49,002 bases of DNA from positions 1-49,002 of the forward strand of contig JAQTPK010000007.1 in NCBI GenBank assembly GCA_028712885.1, written 5' to 3'. Below, one piece after another: positions 25,328 to 34,468 of the stretch. The notes below the pieces were generated by a model. The model searched no databases. It had not been told where the DNA came from and was given only the letters and a program-made list of their open reading frames with translations. The stretch is from Syntrophales bacterium (GTDB taxonomy: Bacteria; Desulfobacterota; Syntrophia; Syntrophales; UBA4778). A program made the translations under genes and the position numbers. Position 1 is the first letter of the stretch. The number at the start of each line of letters is the position of its first letter.

Positions 25328-27202
25328 ATGATGAAGAACGATACGGTAAAGAGGACAAAAGCGGAACTGGTTTCGGAAATTGAGGAGATGCGCCGAAGAA
25401 TAGCGGATCTGGAACTCTCCCGGTCCGGCGATCCGGGCGGAAATGAAATCGTCTGCAGCGAAATACTGCAAAGTTCCCCTATTCCCATGTTCGCCGTTGA
25501 CAGGAACCACCGGATCTTTTACTGGAATCGCGCAATGGAAAACCTGTCCGGCTATAAAACGGAGGAAATGAACGGAACCGACTCTCAATGGAGGATATTC
25601 TACAACGAAAAAAGGCCTCTTCTCGCCGACCTGCTGATCGACGAAGCCATCAAGCGGGGCCGGGCGGGGTTGACGGATTTCGACGTCTGGTACAGAGTCG
25701 GGTATAAAAGATCGAGCCTCCTCCCGGAGGCCTTCGAAGCGACCGATTTTTTCCCGAAGCTTGGAAGAGCGGGGAAATGGCTTCGCATGACAGCCGCCCT
25801 CGTCCGGAGCGGGGGCGGGAAGATCGTCGGCGCCCTGGAAACTTTCGAAGACATGACGGAGAGGGTGGAGGCCGAAAAGCTCAACAGGACTATGGTCGAG
25901 AGTTCGCCCATTGCGATCTACCTTTCGCGGAACGGCAGGTTCGTGTACGTCAATGCGCAATTCGAAAATTTTACCGGTTATTCCGCAAAAGAGCTTACCG
26001 GCCGGAAGACGCTCGAACTCGTGCATCCTGACGACCGGGAACAGGTGAGCGAAAATGCCGTCAGAATGCTGAACGGCGAGAGGACGCTGCCGTATGAATT
26101 CAGGTCGATCACGAAATCGGGCGCCGTCAGGAGGATAATGGAAACAGTTTCCTCAATCGAGTACGAGGGGAAGCGCGGCATGCTGGGCAACTATATGGAC
26201 GTCACCGGCCTGAAAGAAGCCCAGGACAAAATTCGCGATCTGAGAGACCTGGAAACCTCGATTCTTGAAGCCATTCCCATCGCCGTGATCGGGCTTCAGA
26301 ACCGGGTGATAAATTTCGCCAATAACGCCGTCCGGCCCGTTTTCGGATGGAGACCGGAGGATCTGATAGGAAAGAGCACAAGGGTCCTGTACCGCTCGGA
26401 CAAGGAATTCGAGAAGATCGCCCAGGATTTCTACCCGGTGCTTGAGCAGGAGAGAGTTTTTTTCGAGGAATTCCCCTGCCGCAGAAAGGACGGAAAGGAA
26501 ATCATTTGCCTGGTGACCGCGTCGAGAATCGGCGAGTACCTGAAGAACAGGAGCATCGTCGCCACTTACGAAGACATAACCGAGAGGAAAAAGGCCGAAG
26601 CCGATCTCAAGAAGAGCTTCGCGCGGCTTCAGCGCAGCATGGAAGATACCATCCAGACGATTGCGATGATCGTCGAGACGAGGGATCCCTACACGGCGGG
26701 TCATCAGCGGCGCGTGGACCTGCTGGCGTGCGCGATTGCGCGGGAAATGGGCCTTCCCCAGGAACGGATCGAGGGCATCCATACCGCCTCGGTGATTCAC
26801 GATATAGGGAAAATTTACATACCCGCCGAGATGCTGAGCAAACCCGGCCACCTGACCGAAATCGAGTACGACATTATGAAGACGCATCCGCAGGTGAGCT
26901 ACGACATTCTGAAGAGGATAGAATTTCCCTGGCCCGTGGCCAATATCGTTTACCAGCATCACGAGCGGTTCAACGGGTCCGGTTACCCGAGGGGATTGAA
27001 AGGCGAAGAAATACTCCTGGAGGCCCGCATTCTCGCCGTGGCCGACGTATTCGAATCCATGGCGTCGCATCGTCCGTACCGTCCGACTGTGGGTACCGAC
27101 AAGGCCATCGAGGAGATATCCAAGAACAGAGGCATTCTGTACGATCCCGACGTAGTGGATGCGTGCCTGGGAGTCCTGGCCAAGGGATTCAAATTCGAGT
27201 AG
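25328..27202 (+). CDS. PAS-PAS-PAS-HD-GYP protein, putative c-di-GMP phosphodiesterase
   Basis: A 624-residue cytoplasmic signalling protein. It opens with a short coiled coil (~residues 8-30). Three PAS domains follow at about 43-150, 188-300 and 312-430, the first two with PxxIFYWN/FVYVN-type cores. An HD-GYP domain covers ~440-624 with HQRRVDLLACAIA, HDIGK (~residue 490), HHERFNGSGYP and DVFESMASHRPYR. The HD and GYP motifs are both intact, so hydrolysis of c-di-GMP is likely. It has no membrane segment, and the PAS ligands are unknown. ATG 25328 or 25331 could start translation. It follows dppF by 9 bases. Confidence 0.92.
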   Translation: MMKNDTVKRTKAELVSEIEEMRRRIADLELSRSGDPGGNEIVCSEILQSSPIPMFAVDRNHRIFYWNRAMENLSGYKTEEMNGTDSQWRIFYNEKRPLLADLLIDEAIKRGRAGLTDFDVWYRVGYKRSSLLPEAFEATDFFPKLGRAGKWLRMTAALVRSGGGKIVGALETFEDMTERVEAEKLNRTMVESSPIAIYLSRNGRFVYVNAQFENFTGYSAKELTGRKTLELVHPDDREQVSENAVRMLNGERTLPYEFRSITKSGAVRRIMETVSSIEYEGKRGMLGNYMDVTGLKEAQDKIRDLRDLETSILEAIPIAVIGLQNRVINFANNAVRPVFGWRPEDLIGKSTRVLYRSDKEFEKIAQDFYPVLEQERVFFEEFPCRRKDGKEIICLVTASRIGEYLKNRSIVATYEDITERKKAEADLKKSFARLQRSMEDTIQTIAMIVETRDPYTAGHQRRVDLLACAIAREMGLPQERIEGIHTASVIHDIGKIYIPAEMLSKPGHLTEIEYDIMKTHPQVSYDILKRIEFPWPVANIVYQHHERFNGSGYPRGLKGEEILLEARILAVADVFESMASHRPYRPTVGTDKAIEEISKNRGILYDPDVVDACLGVLAKGFKFE

Positions 27203-27212
27203 AGGGACCGGC

Positions 27213-28598
27213 ATGGAAACGACTTTTTTGGGCGTGTTGGCGGGATTGATCATCGGCGGTTTGATCGCGTGGCTTGCCGCGAGGGCCAGGTTTCAAAGGG
27301 AATCGGCCGAAAAAATAGCCGAGCTGGAAGGCAGTGCAAAATTCGCCCAGGGGCAGGCGGACCAGCTCCACGCCAGGATGGCGCGGGCCGAGGAGGAGAC
27401 GGAGAAGCTGGGCGCCGCGCTGGAGGAGGAAACGAAGAAAAGAGTGGAAATGGAGACGAGGCTCGGGGAGGCGGACAGGAACATCGAGCGGCAGAAAGAG
27501 CTGGTGACGCTCATGAAGACCGAAATGGTGGAAACCTTCAAGGCGCATGCGGCGTCCGCCCTGGAAACCTCAAATACAAATTTCCTCCAGCTCGCCAAAG
27601 AACATCTGGGGAAGATCATCGAGCAGACCAAAGGACGTCTTGGAGAGCATTATGCCGCCGTGGAGGGGACGGTCAGGCCCCTCGAGGAAATGCTGAAACG
27701 CTACGAAGAGGGGCTGAAAGCGATCGAAAAAAACAGAAGCGAGAGCTACGGCGGACTGGCGCAGTCCATACAGTCCCTGTCGCTGATGAGCGAGCAGCTG
27801 CGGAAGGAAACGAACACGCTCGTCACCGCGCTCCAGAGTCCGAAACCGGGGGGCGCCTGGGGACAGATGAGTCTGAAGCGGGCGGTCGAGCTTGCCGGGA
27901 TGGCGCCGTATTGCGATTTTTACGAGGAGGTGTCCGTTACCGCCGAGAGCGGAAGGCTGCGTCCGGACATGGTGATCAGGCTTCCGAACGGCAGGACGAT
28001 CATCATCGACGCCAAGGCGCCGGTAAAGGCCTACCTGGCCGCGGTGCAATCATCCTCTTCCGACGAGGACAGGGCGAAGGCGCAGGCGGGATATGTCAGC
28101 CAGGTGAGGGTGCACATGAACAGCCTCTGCCTGAAATCCTACTGGGAGCAATTCGAGAGCACCCCCGAAATGGTGGTCATGTATCTGCCGGGCGAGTCTT
28201 TCTTCAGCGTGGCCCTGGAAATAGACCCGAAGCTCGTGGAAGACGGAATTCTGAAGAAAGTCATTCTGGCAACTCCGACGACGCTGATAGCCCTGCTGCG
28301 CGCGATCGCCTTCGGATGGCAGCAGGAACAGGTGGCGAAGGGAGCCCGGGAAATCAGCCGCCTCGGCAAGGAACTGTACGAGCGCTTCGCCGTCGTCGTG
28401 GAGCACTTCAGCAGAGTCGGGAGCGGCCTGAACAGGGCTGTCGAATCGCACAATGAAGCAGTCCGCTCCCTGGAAACCCGCCTCATACCCTCCTTCAGGC
28501 GCTTCAAGGAACTCGGCGTCTCCAGCACGAAAGAGGTCGAGGACAACTTGATTGAAATACAGAAAACAGCAAAGGAAACGAAAATACAGGTGGAGTGA
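27213..28598 (+). CDS. rmuC: DNA recombination protein RmuC
   Basis: A 461-residue protein. An N-terminal membrane helix (TTFLGVLAGLIIGGLIAWLA) is followed by ~150 residues of charged coiled coil and then the RmuC nuclease-like domain: GAWGQMSLKRAVELAGM (~residue 213), RPDMVIRLPNGRTIIIDAKAP and FLPGESFF-like VVMYLPGESFFSVAL. RmuC limits genome inversions and is membrane-tethered by its N-terminus (family knowledge). Start ATG 27213 is 10 bases after the HD-GYP stop, so it is likely co-transcribed. It ends 21 bases from the convergent MATE gene. Confidence 0.93.
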   Translation: METTFLGVLAGLIIGGLIAWLAARARFQRESAEKIAELEGSAKFAQGQADQLHARMARAEEETEKLGAALEEETKKRVEMETRLGEADRNIERQKELVTLMKTEMVETFKAHAASALETSNTNFLQLAKEHLGKIIEQTKGRLGEHYAAVEGTVRPLEEMLKRYEEGLKAIEKNRSESYGGLAQSIQSLSLMSEQLRKETNTLVTALQSPKPGGAWGQMSLKRAVELAGMAPYCDFYEEVSVTAESGRLRPDMVIRLPNGRTIIIDAKAPVKAYLAAVQSSSSDEDRAKAQAGYVSQVRVHMNSLCLKSYWEQFESTPEMVVMYLPGESFFSVALEIDPKLVEDGILKKVILATPTTLIALLRAIAFGWQQEQVAKGAREISRLGKELYERFAVVVEHFSRVGSGLNRAVESHNEAVRSLETRLIPSFRRFKELGVSSTKEVEDNLIEIQKTAKETKIQVE

Positions 28599-28619
28599 CG
28601 ATCAGGAATCCGCGCGGAC

Positions 28620-29993
28620 TCAGACGTTGAAAAGGGTCCCGGTCGCGGCGAGGCTCTTGAGCTCCCTGTCCGCCCAGTAGCGGACGATCAGGAATGTCAG
28701 GAGGTTGGAGACGGGATGAGCAAGCCAGACCCCGCTCAGGCCCAGGAGCATGGGAAGAAGGAAAAGAAAAGGAACGAGGAGAAGCGAATCCCGGGTGACG
28801 AGCAGAACCATGGAGGTGAATCCTTTTCCCAGTCCGTTGAACATGCTGATCCAGATAATAACGGGAGCGATGGGGAGGAGCGCCGTCGAGTATATCCTTA
28901 ACGCGGGCAACGCCGTCTCGATGAGCAGGGCGTCGTCGGTGAACAATCTGAGAATGAACGGGGCAAACAACTCGAGAATAACAACGCTTACCCCCGCGAT
29001 AAGCGAGGAGACGCGGACCGCCAGCCGGACTATGCCGTCCAGGCGGCGGTAAAGCCCGGCCCCGAAGCTGTAGCCGACAAGGGGCATGACGCCGTGCCCG
29101 ATCCCGAACAGCACCCAGACCACTATCCCGCTGACACGGAACAGGAGTCCCATCGTCGCCAGGGCGAGCGGACCGAATCCTCCCAGAACGTGGTTGTACA
29201 CGGTAAAGACAATGCTGAGGGTGATGTTCATGATAAAGGCGGGAAACCCGACCTGGGAAATGGCGGAGATAACCGCCGGATCGGGCAGTATATCACGCAG
29301 CCGGATGCGGTACTTTGAGTGCTGAGACAGGAGGATGGCCAGCGCCACAAATCCCGTTCCGACCTGGCCGATGATAAGAGCCAGGGCCGCTCCGCGTATT
29401 CCCAGCGCCGGGAAGGGGCCCCAGCCGAGAATGAGAAACGGATCGAGAACAGCGCCGACCAGCGCCGCGAAAACTATTACGTACATGGACAGATTGGGAT
29501 TGCCTTCGGCCCGGAAGAGATTGCTCGATATGATGAGAAAAATCTGGAAAGGCGCCGCAAGCACGAAAATGCCGATATAGGCGAGGGCGACTTCCATGAT
29601 CTCTTCCGTCGCCCCGAAGAAACGGAGCAGGGGGGAAGGAAAGAGCAGTCCGCAGGCGATCACCAGCGCGCCGAAAAATACGGACAGGAGAATTCCCTGA
29701 CCCGCCGTGCGGAAGGCGAGGTCGTTCCGGCGCGCTCCGAACATCCGGGCCGCGAAGGAACCCGCTCCAATTCCGGCGCCGACTCCCACGGAGCCGATCA
29801 CGATCTGGACGGGGAAAGAAATCGTCAGCGCGGCGATTTCTTTCGAACCCACCCGGGCGAGCCAGTAGACATCGACGAGATTGTATATTGCCATCATGAG
29901 CATTGCGGCGATTGACGGCATGCTCATCTGAAAAAGCAAAGGGCCGATGGGACTCGACCCCAGATCGAGCTTTTGATTTTGGAATAGTTTCAT
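28620..29993 (-). CDS. MATE family efflux transporter
   Basis: A 457-residue, 12-helix MATE/NorM-like antiporter. The start at base 29993 gives MKLFQNQKLDLGSSPIGPLL then MSMPSIAAMLMMAIYNLVDVYW, the conserved MATE opening with the Asp-bearing helix 1. A longer in-frame extension to 30512 runs antisense through miaA, has no hydrophobic helices and is rejected as the start. The internal two-fold repeat is visible (GFPAFIMNITLSIVFTVYNH in the second half). It exports cationic compounds or multiple drugs using Na+ or H+; the substrate is unknown. Ribosome binding upstream is weak. Confidence 0.9.
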   Translation of the reverse strand: MKLFQNQKLDLGSSPIGPLLFQMSMPSIAAMLMMAIYNLVDVYWLARVGSKEIAALTISFPVQIVIGSVGVGAGIGAGSFAARMFGARRNDLAFRTAGQGILLSVFFGALVIACGLLFPSPLLRFFGATEEIMEVALAYIGIFVLAAPFQIFLIISSNLFRAEGNPNLSMYVIVFAALVGAVLDPFLILGWGPFPALGIRGAALALIIGQVGTGFVALAILLSQHSKYRIRLRDILPDPAVISAISQVGFPAFIMNITLSIVFTVYNHVLGGFGPLALATMGLLFRVSGIVVWVLFGIGHGVMPLVGYSFGAGLYRRLDGIVRLAVRVSSLIAGVSVVILELFAPFILRLFTDDALLIETALPALRIYSTALLPIAPVIIWISMFNGLGKGFTSMVLLVTRDSLLLVPFLFLLPMLLGLSGVWLAHPVSNLLTFLIVRYWADRELKSLAATGTLFNV

Positions 29994-30059
29994 TTCAATT
30001 GCGGGTGGAAGTTGACAGAACTTAGGTTTAAAATCAAGTAAAATACGGATGAAGGCGGT

Positions 30060-30962
30060 ATGGGAGAAAATCACCGGAATCTGATCGTTATTCTCGGGCC
30101 GACCGCAACGGGCAAAACGGCCGTGGCGGTCAGGCTGGCAAAGCAGGTCGGCACGGAAATAATTTCCGCCGATTCCCGCCAGGTATATCACGGGATGGAT
30201 ATCGGAACCGGGAAGGACCTTGACGAGTATCGCCGCGCGGGCGTCGTCTGCCATCTGATTGACCTGCTGGATCCGGCCGGCGAATTCAGCGTTTACGATT
30301 ACCAGCAGGCGTTCTTTTCCCGGTTCGGGGAAATGAGGGAGCGCGGATTGATTCCCGTCATGTCGGGGGGGAGCGGACTCTACATCGAATCGGTCCTGAG
30401 GAATTACCGTATGGCGGAAGTTCCGGAGAATCACCTGCTGCGGAGGGAGCTCATGCCCCTCGGAATGGATGAGCTCAAGGCGATACTCCTGGAGCTTAAA
30501 CCCGTTCTGCATAATAAAACGGATTTTACCGACAGGGAACGGATTATCCGAGCCATAGAAATAGCATCCCGGCCCCCGGAGGATACTCCCGAAAGGCCGG
30601 AAATACGCCCGCTCGTCATAGGCATAAGCTGCGGCCGGGAGGAACTGAGAAAAAAGATCGGCGAGCGCCTGAGAAAGAGGATGGACTCGGGCATGATCGA
30701 AGAGGTGCAGGGCCTGGTAAACGCGGGGATCGGCTGGGAGAGGCTCGACAGGTTCGGTCTCGAATACCGCTGTACGGGCCTTTATCTTCGGGGCGAGATG
30801 ACGCGGAGTGAGCTTATTGATACTCTGGAAATCAGGATCCGCCGGTTCGCCAAAAGGCAGATGACCTGGTTCCGCCGGATGGAGAGACTCGGCATACGTA
30901 TCCGCTGGTTCAATTTCGGAGAATACGAAAATATTTCCGAATACGTCAGAAACTCACTTTAA
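30060..30962 (+). CDS. miaA: tRNA dimethylallyltransferase
   Basis: A 300-residue enzyme that attaches a dimethylallyl group to A37 of UNN-reading tRNAs. P-loop GPTATGKTAVAV (~residue 13), DSRQVYHGMDIGTGK (catalytic Asp and tRNA/DMAPP contacts), GGSGLYIESVL and the C-terminal KRQMTWFRRM are the family motifs. DSRQVY and GGSGLY replace the more common DSMQVY and GGTGLY. It is divergent from the MATE gene across a 66-base gap and convergent with livF (13-base gap). Confidence 0.95.
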   Translation: MGENHRNLIVILGPTATGKTAVAVRLAKQVGTEIISADSRQVYHGMDIGTGKDLDEYRRAGVVCHLIDLLDPAGEFSVYDYQQAFFSRFGEMRERGLIPVMSGGSGLYIESVLRNYRMAEVPENHLLRRELMPLGMDELKAILLELKPVLHNKTDFTDRERIIRAIEIASRPPEDTPERPEIRPLVIGISCGREELRKKIGERLRKRMDSGMIEEVQGLVNAGIGWERLDRFGLEYRCTGLYLRGEMTRSELIDTLEIRIRRFAKRQMTWFRRMERLGIRIRWFNFGEYENISEYVRNSL

Positions 30963-30975
30963 CAGAGATCAGTGC

Positions 30976-31683
30976 TTATAATTCCCCCAGATAGGTCTTT
31001 CGGACCCGATCATCGCAGAGAAGATCCTGCCCCGTTCCGGAAAGGGCCAGTACTCCCGTCTCGAGCACATAGCCGTAATCGGCGATGCTGAGCGCCGCCA
31101 TGGCGTTCTGTTCTATCAGCAGGATGGTCGTGCCCTGATTGTTGATTTCGCGGATTACGCGGAACACTTCCGAAATCAGCATGGGGGCGAGGCCCAGGGA
31201 GGGCTCGTCCAGGAGGAGGATCTTCGGCGCGGCCATGAGGGCGCGGCCAACGGCGAGCATCTGCTGCTCTCCGCCGGAAAGGGTGCCGGCCGGCTGGCGC
31301 GCCCGCTCGCGGAGCCTCGGGAAAATGGAGTATACCCTGTCCAGATCGCCGCGGACTTCCCTGTGGTCGACGCGGCTGTAAGCGCCCATGAGGAGGTTTT
31401 CGTATACGCTCAGGTTCACGAATACCTTCCTGCCTTCGGGCGCCATGACGATTCCGTCCCGTGCAACCAGATGAGGAGCCATGCCGGCGATGTCATGGCC
31501 GAGGAAGCGGATTTCTCCCGAGGTCGGCCGGACAAGGCCGCAGATGGTCCTCAGCAGCGTGCTCTTGCCGGCCCCGTTCGCCCCGATCAGGGTTACTATT
31601 TTTTCTTCCGAAACATTCAGGGTGATTCCCCGTACGGCGTGTATCCCTCCATAATGCACGTGAAGATCGTTTACTCTCAACAT
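30976..31683 (-). CDS. livF: Branched-chain amino acid ABC transporter ATPase LivF
   Basis: A 235-residue ATPase of the LivF type. Walker A GANGAGKSTLL, signature LSGGEQQML, Walker B ILLLDEPSLGLAP, then IEQNAMAALSIADYGYVLETG, the LivF-specific C-terminal end. The short length separates it from LivG. Its start overlaps the livG stop by 7 bases, and it is the last gene of the liv operon. Confidence 0.95.
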   Translation of the reverse strand: MLRVNDLHVHYGGIHAVRGITLNVSEEKIVTLIGANGAGKSTLLRTICGLVRPTSGEIRFLGHDIAGMAPHLVARDGIVMAPEGRKVFVNLSVYENLLMGAYSRVDHREVRGDLDRVYSIFPRLRERARQPAGTLSGGEQQMLAVGRALMAAPKILLLDEPSLGLAPMLISEVFRVIREINNQGTTILLIEQNAMAALSIADYGYVLETGVLALSGTGQDLLCDDRVRKTYLGEL

Positions 31684-32450
31684 GTCCGGACCTCCCCCAG
31701 ATAAGCTTCAATGACCTTGGGGTCCTTCTGGATTTCAAGGGGAGTGCCCTCGGCGATCGTTATCCCGTAGTCGAGAACTTTTATCCGCTCGCATATCCTC
31801 ATCACGAATTTCATATCGTGCTCAATCAGAAGGATGGTTAACCCGAAATCCTCTTTCAGCCGGAGGATGAGGTCCAGCAGTTCCTGCGTTTCGCTGGGAT
31901 TCATCCCCGCCGCGGGCTCGTCCAGCAGCAGGAGTTTCGGACCGGTTCCGAGCGCCCGTGCGATTTCCAGCTTGCGCTGCTTGCCGTAGGGCAGGGAAGA
32001 AGACTGCTCCTCCGCCGACTCCGCCAGCCCGACCTCGTTCAGAAGCAGCATGGCTTTCCGCATCATCTCCTCTTCTTCGCGCCGGTAAAGGGGAAAATGG
32101 AAAACGGCGCCGAAGAACGAAGACCGGATCCGGCAGTGGTACGCCAGCATGATGTTCTCGATAACCTTGAGGTCCGGGAAAAGGCGTATATTCTGGAAAG
32201 TCCTGGCGATGCCCAGCTTCGTTATCTCGTGCGCCTTCTTTCCGTTCAGGACTTTCCCCTCGAACAGGATTTTGCCCTCGGAGGGAGTATAATAGCCGGC
32301 GATCATGTTGAAGACCGTTGTCTTGCCGGCCCCGTTCGGGCCGATCAAACCGACGATTTCCCCCCTGCACAGGCTGAGGTCGAAGCCGCTTACGGCCGTA
32401 AGGCCGCCGAACTGCATCGTCAGATTTTCCGCCCTGAAGAGTTCAGTCAC
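31677..32450 (-). CDS. livG: Branched-chain amino acid ABC transporter ATPase LivG
   Basis: A 257-residue ATPase of the LivG type. Walker A GPNGAGKTTVFN, LPYGKQRKLEIARAL as the degenerate signature usual in LivG, Walker B LLLLDEPAAGMNPSE, and the switch His in LIEHDMKFVM. The GTG start overlaps the livM stop by 4 bases. It pairs with LivF to drive import. Confidence 0.95.
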   Translation of the reverse strand: MTELFRAENLTMQFGGLTAVSGFDLSLCRGEIVGLIGPNGAGKTTVFNMIAGYYTPSEGKILFEGKVLNGKKAHEITKLGIARTFQNIRLFPDLKVIENIMLAYHCRIRSSFFGAVFHFPLYRREEEEMMRKAMLLLNEVGLAESAEEQSSSLPYGKQRKLEIARALGTGPKLLLLDEPAAGMNPSETQELLDLILRLKEDFGLTILLIEHDMKFVMRICERIKVLDYGITIAEGTPLEIQKDPKVIEAYLGEVRTC

Positions 32451-33508
32451 TTTGCCTTCCCCGGACCGCGTTGCAGTCTCCTGATTCCGCTGAAAACCGC
32501 GTTCCAGGAAAATTCACGCGTTCCCATGATCCCCTGCCTGGCGAAAATCATCATCAGCACGAGCAGGAGGGAAAAGATAACCATTCTCATTCCGGGGATG
32601 CCGGGGATGTCAAGCGGGCCGATCTGCATCGGCTCTTCCACGAAGCGCAGGGCCTCGCCTCCCCATGTGACCAGCAAGGCCGCGAGCACCGCCCCCGTCG
32701 TGCTTCCCAGCCCGCCCAGCACAATGATGATCAGGAGGTTGAACGTGAGGAAAAAAGTGAACAGCGAGGGTGAAATGGTGGTGATCAGATGCGCCAGCAG
32801 GCCTCCGCCGATCCCGGCGAAAAACGCGCTGACGATAAAGGCCAGCATCTTGTGCCAGAAGGTGTTTATGCCGATGGCCTCCGCCGCCGTTTCGTCATAC
32901 CGGATCGCCTTCAGCGCCATTCCATAGCTGCTCCTCACCAGCCGGCCGACGAAGAAAACCGTGGCCAGGGCGAACCCGGACGTCCACCAGAGGTCGGTAT
33001 GGGCCTCTATGCCTTTAAGTCCCAGCGGACCGTTTGTGACGCTCTGGGTGTTGTTGGCGACGACCCGCACAACCTCTCCGAAACCGAGGGTCACGATGGC
33101 GAGGTAATCGCCTCGCACCCGGAAGACGGGAAAACCCATCAGCAGCCCGAAGAGGGCCGAGACTGATCCGGCGGCGAGGAGGGACACGTAAAAAGGCGTC
33201 TGGATCTCGTTCAGGGGCCAGATGACGGGATCGATTATGAAGGACAATTCCTTCTCGAGCGGAGACATCGTCAGCAGGGCGGACGTATATGCTCCAATGG
33301 CCAGGAAAGCGTTGGGTCCGAGGGAAAACTGGCCCGTAACGCCGTTGATCAGGTTGTAACTCACGGCCAGCGCAGCAAAGATGGCGCAGTTGTTCAGAAT
33401 GCGGATCTGGTAGTCGGACGCGCCGCTGTCGGCGAAATAGAGGACGGCGGCCACGACGGCGATCGCCGCCAGCGAAAGCGCCTGATTTCTCTTCCTGTGA
33501 GGATCCAC
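32447..33508 (-). CDS. livM: Branched-chain amino acid ABC transporter permease LivM
   Basis: A 353-residue permease with about ten hydrophobic segments. YNLINGVTGQFSLGPNAFLAIGAY is split across helix 2 and its loop as in LivM, followed by VRGDYLAIVTLGFGEVVR, the EAA-type coupling region. The GTG start (33506-33508) is preceded by GGAGG on the minus strand. It lies 13 bases after livH. Confidence 0.94.
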   Translation of the reverse strand: MDPHRKRNQALSLAAIAVVAAVLYFADSGASDYQIRILNNCAIFAALAVSYNLINGVTGQFSLGPNAFLAIGAYTSALLTMSPLEKELSFIIDPVIWPLNEIQTPFYVSLLAAGSVSALFGLLMGFPVFRVRGDYLAIVTLGFGEVVRVVANNTQSVTNGPLGLKGIEAHTDLWWTSGFALATVFFVGRLVRSSYGMALKAIRYDETAAEAIGINTFWHKMLAFIVSAFFAGIGGGLLAHLITTISPSLFTFFLTFNLLIIIVLGGLGSTTGAVLAALLVTWGGEALRFVEEPMQIGPLDIPGIPGMRMVIFSLLLVLMMIFARQGIMGTREFSWNAVFSGIRRLQRGPGKAK

Positions 33509-33521
33509 GGCAGTCCTCCGG

Positions 33522-34409
33522 CTAGTCCGGGAGCTTCTGTCCCATCAGCCCCGTCGGGCGGAACAGAAGGATCAGGATCAGGATGGCGAAGGCGATTGCG
33601 TCCCTGTATCCGGCCATGTCCGGACGGAGCGCCACCAGCAGGATTTCGATGATCCCGAGGAGAAGCCCCCCCAGCATCGCGCCCGTGACGTTTCCTATCC
33701 CGCCGAGAACCGCGGCCACGAACGCCTTGAGGCCGGGGATGATGCCCATGAGGGGATTGATCTGCGGATAGCGCATCGCCCACATGATTCCTCCCGCCGC
33801 GGCCGCCGCGGAGCCGATGGCGAAGGTAAGCGCGATTATCCGGTTGACGTCCACCCCCATCAGCTTCGTCGTTTCCATGTCGTAGGCGATGCAGCGCATG
33901 GCCCGTCCCGTCCTGGTATCGTGGATGATGAAGAGAATCACTCCGAGCAGGACCAGGGTCAGCACGAACGACCAGATATTCAAGTCGAGAATCCTCACCC
34001 CCGCGATTTCCCGTATCTCGGAGAGAAATTCCGGACGGTAAAACGCCTTGGGTCTTCCGCTGAAGAGCACGAGGCCGAGGTTCTCGAGCAGGAAAGAAAC
34101 GCCGATGGCGGTGATGAGAGCGGAAATGCGCGGGGCGTTGCGAACGGGCCTGTAGGCGCCGATGTCGATGAGGATTCCCGCCGCAGCCGTAAGGATCACG
34201 GCCAGCAGAAAAGAAGCCCACCACGGAAGCGAGAACATGAAAATTCCGTAAAAGGCGAAATAGCATCCGATCATCATGATGTCGCCGTGAGCGAAATTGA
34301 TGAGCCGGAGTATGCCGTAAACGAGCGTGTAACCGACCGCGATCAGGCCGTACAGCCCGCCCAGGGAAATGCCGTTGATGACCTGCTGCGCGAGAAAGGA
34401 GAAATCCAT
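33522..34409 (-). CDS. livH: Branched-chain amino acid ABC transporter permease LivH
   Basis: A 295-residue permease. The N-terminus FLAQQVINGISLGGLYGLIA with GYTLVYGILRLINFAHGD is the classic LivH opening, which fixes the start at base 34409. Later helices include AVLGGIGNVTGAMLGGLLLG, the coupling segment. Translation initiation is odd: the only AGG abuts the ATG, and a terminator-like hairpin plus six U residues fill the bases just upstream. Confidence 0.94.
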   Translation of the reverse strand: MDFSFLAQQVINGISLGGLYGLIAVGYTLVYGILRLINFAHGDIMMIGCYFAFYGIFMFSLPWWASFLLAVILTAAAGILIDIGAYRPVRNAPRISALITAIGVSFLLENLGLVLFSGRPKAFYRPEFLSEIREIAGVRILDLNIWSFVLTLVLLGVILFIIHDTRTGRAMRCIAYDMETTKLMGVDVNRIIALTFAIGSAAAAAGGIMWAMRYPQINPLMGIIPGLKAFVAAVLGGIGNVTGAMLGGLLLGIIEILLVALRPDMAGYRDAIAFAILILILLFRPTGLMGQKLPD

Positions 34410-34412
34410 CCT

Positions 34413-34444
34413 AAAAAAGAGGGGCGATTGAGACTAATCGCCCC
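34413..34444 (-). terminator. Hairpin with U tract between livK and livH (attenuating terminator)
   Basis: Read on the minus strand, a perfect 9-base-pair stem GGGGCGATT/AATCGCCCC with a 6-base loop is followed by TCTTTTTT (34413-34418). It follows the livK stop by 24 bases and ends three bases before the livH start codon. It should reduce transcription of the permease and ATPase genes relative to the binding protein, as commonly needed in ABC operons. Confidence 0.75.
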
Positions 34445-34468
34445 CGGTCCTTCATTGTTTCGGTCCGT

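Noticed and set aside
29994-30059. TTGACA at 30012 as a miaA promoter
   Set aside because: The only good -10 (TAAAAT 30039) is 21 bases away, too far for sigma-70; nothing fits at 16-18 bases.
29994-30512. N-terminal extension of the MATE transporter to base 30512
   Set aside because: The extension runs antisense through miaA, is not hydrophobic and lies before the conserved MATE opening; miaA has clear homology on the other strand.
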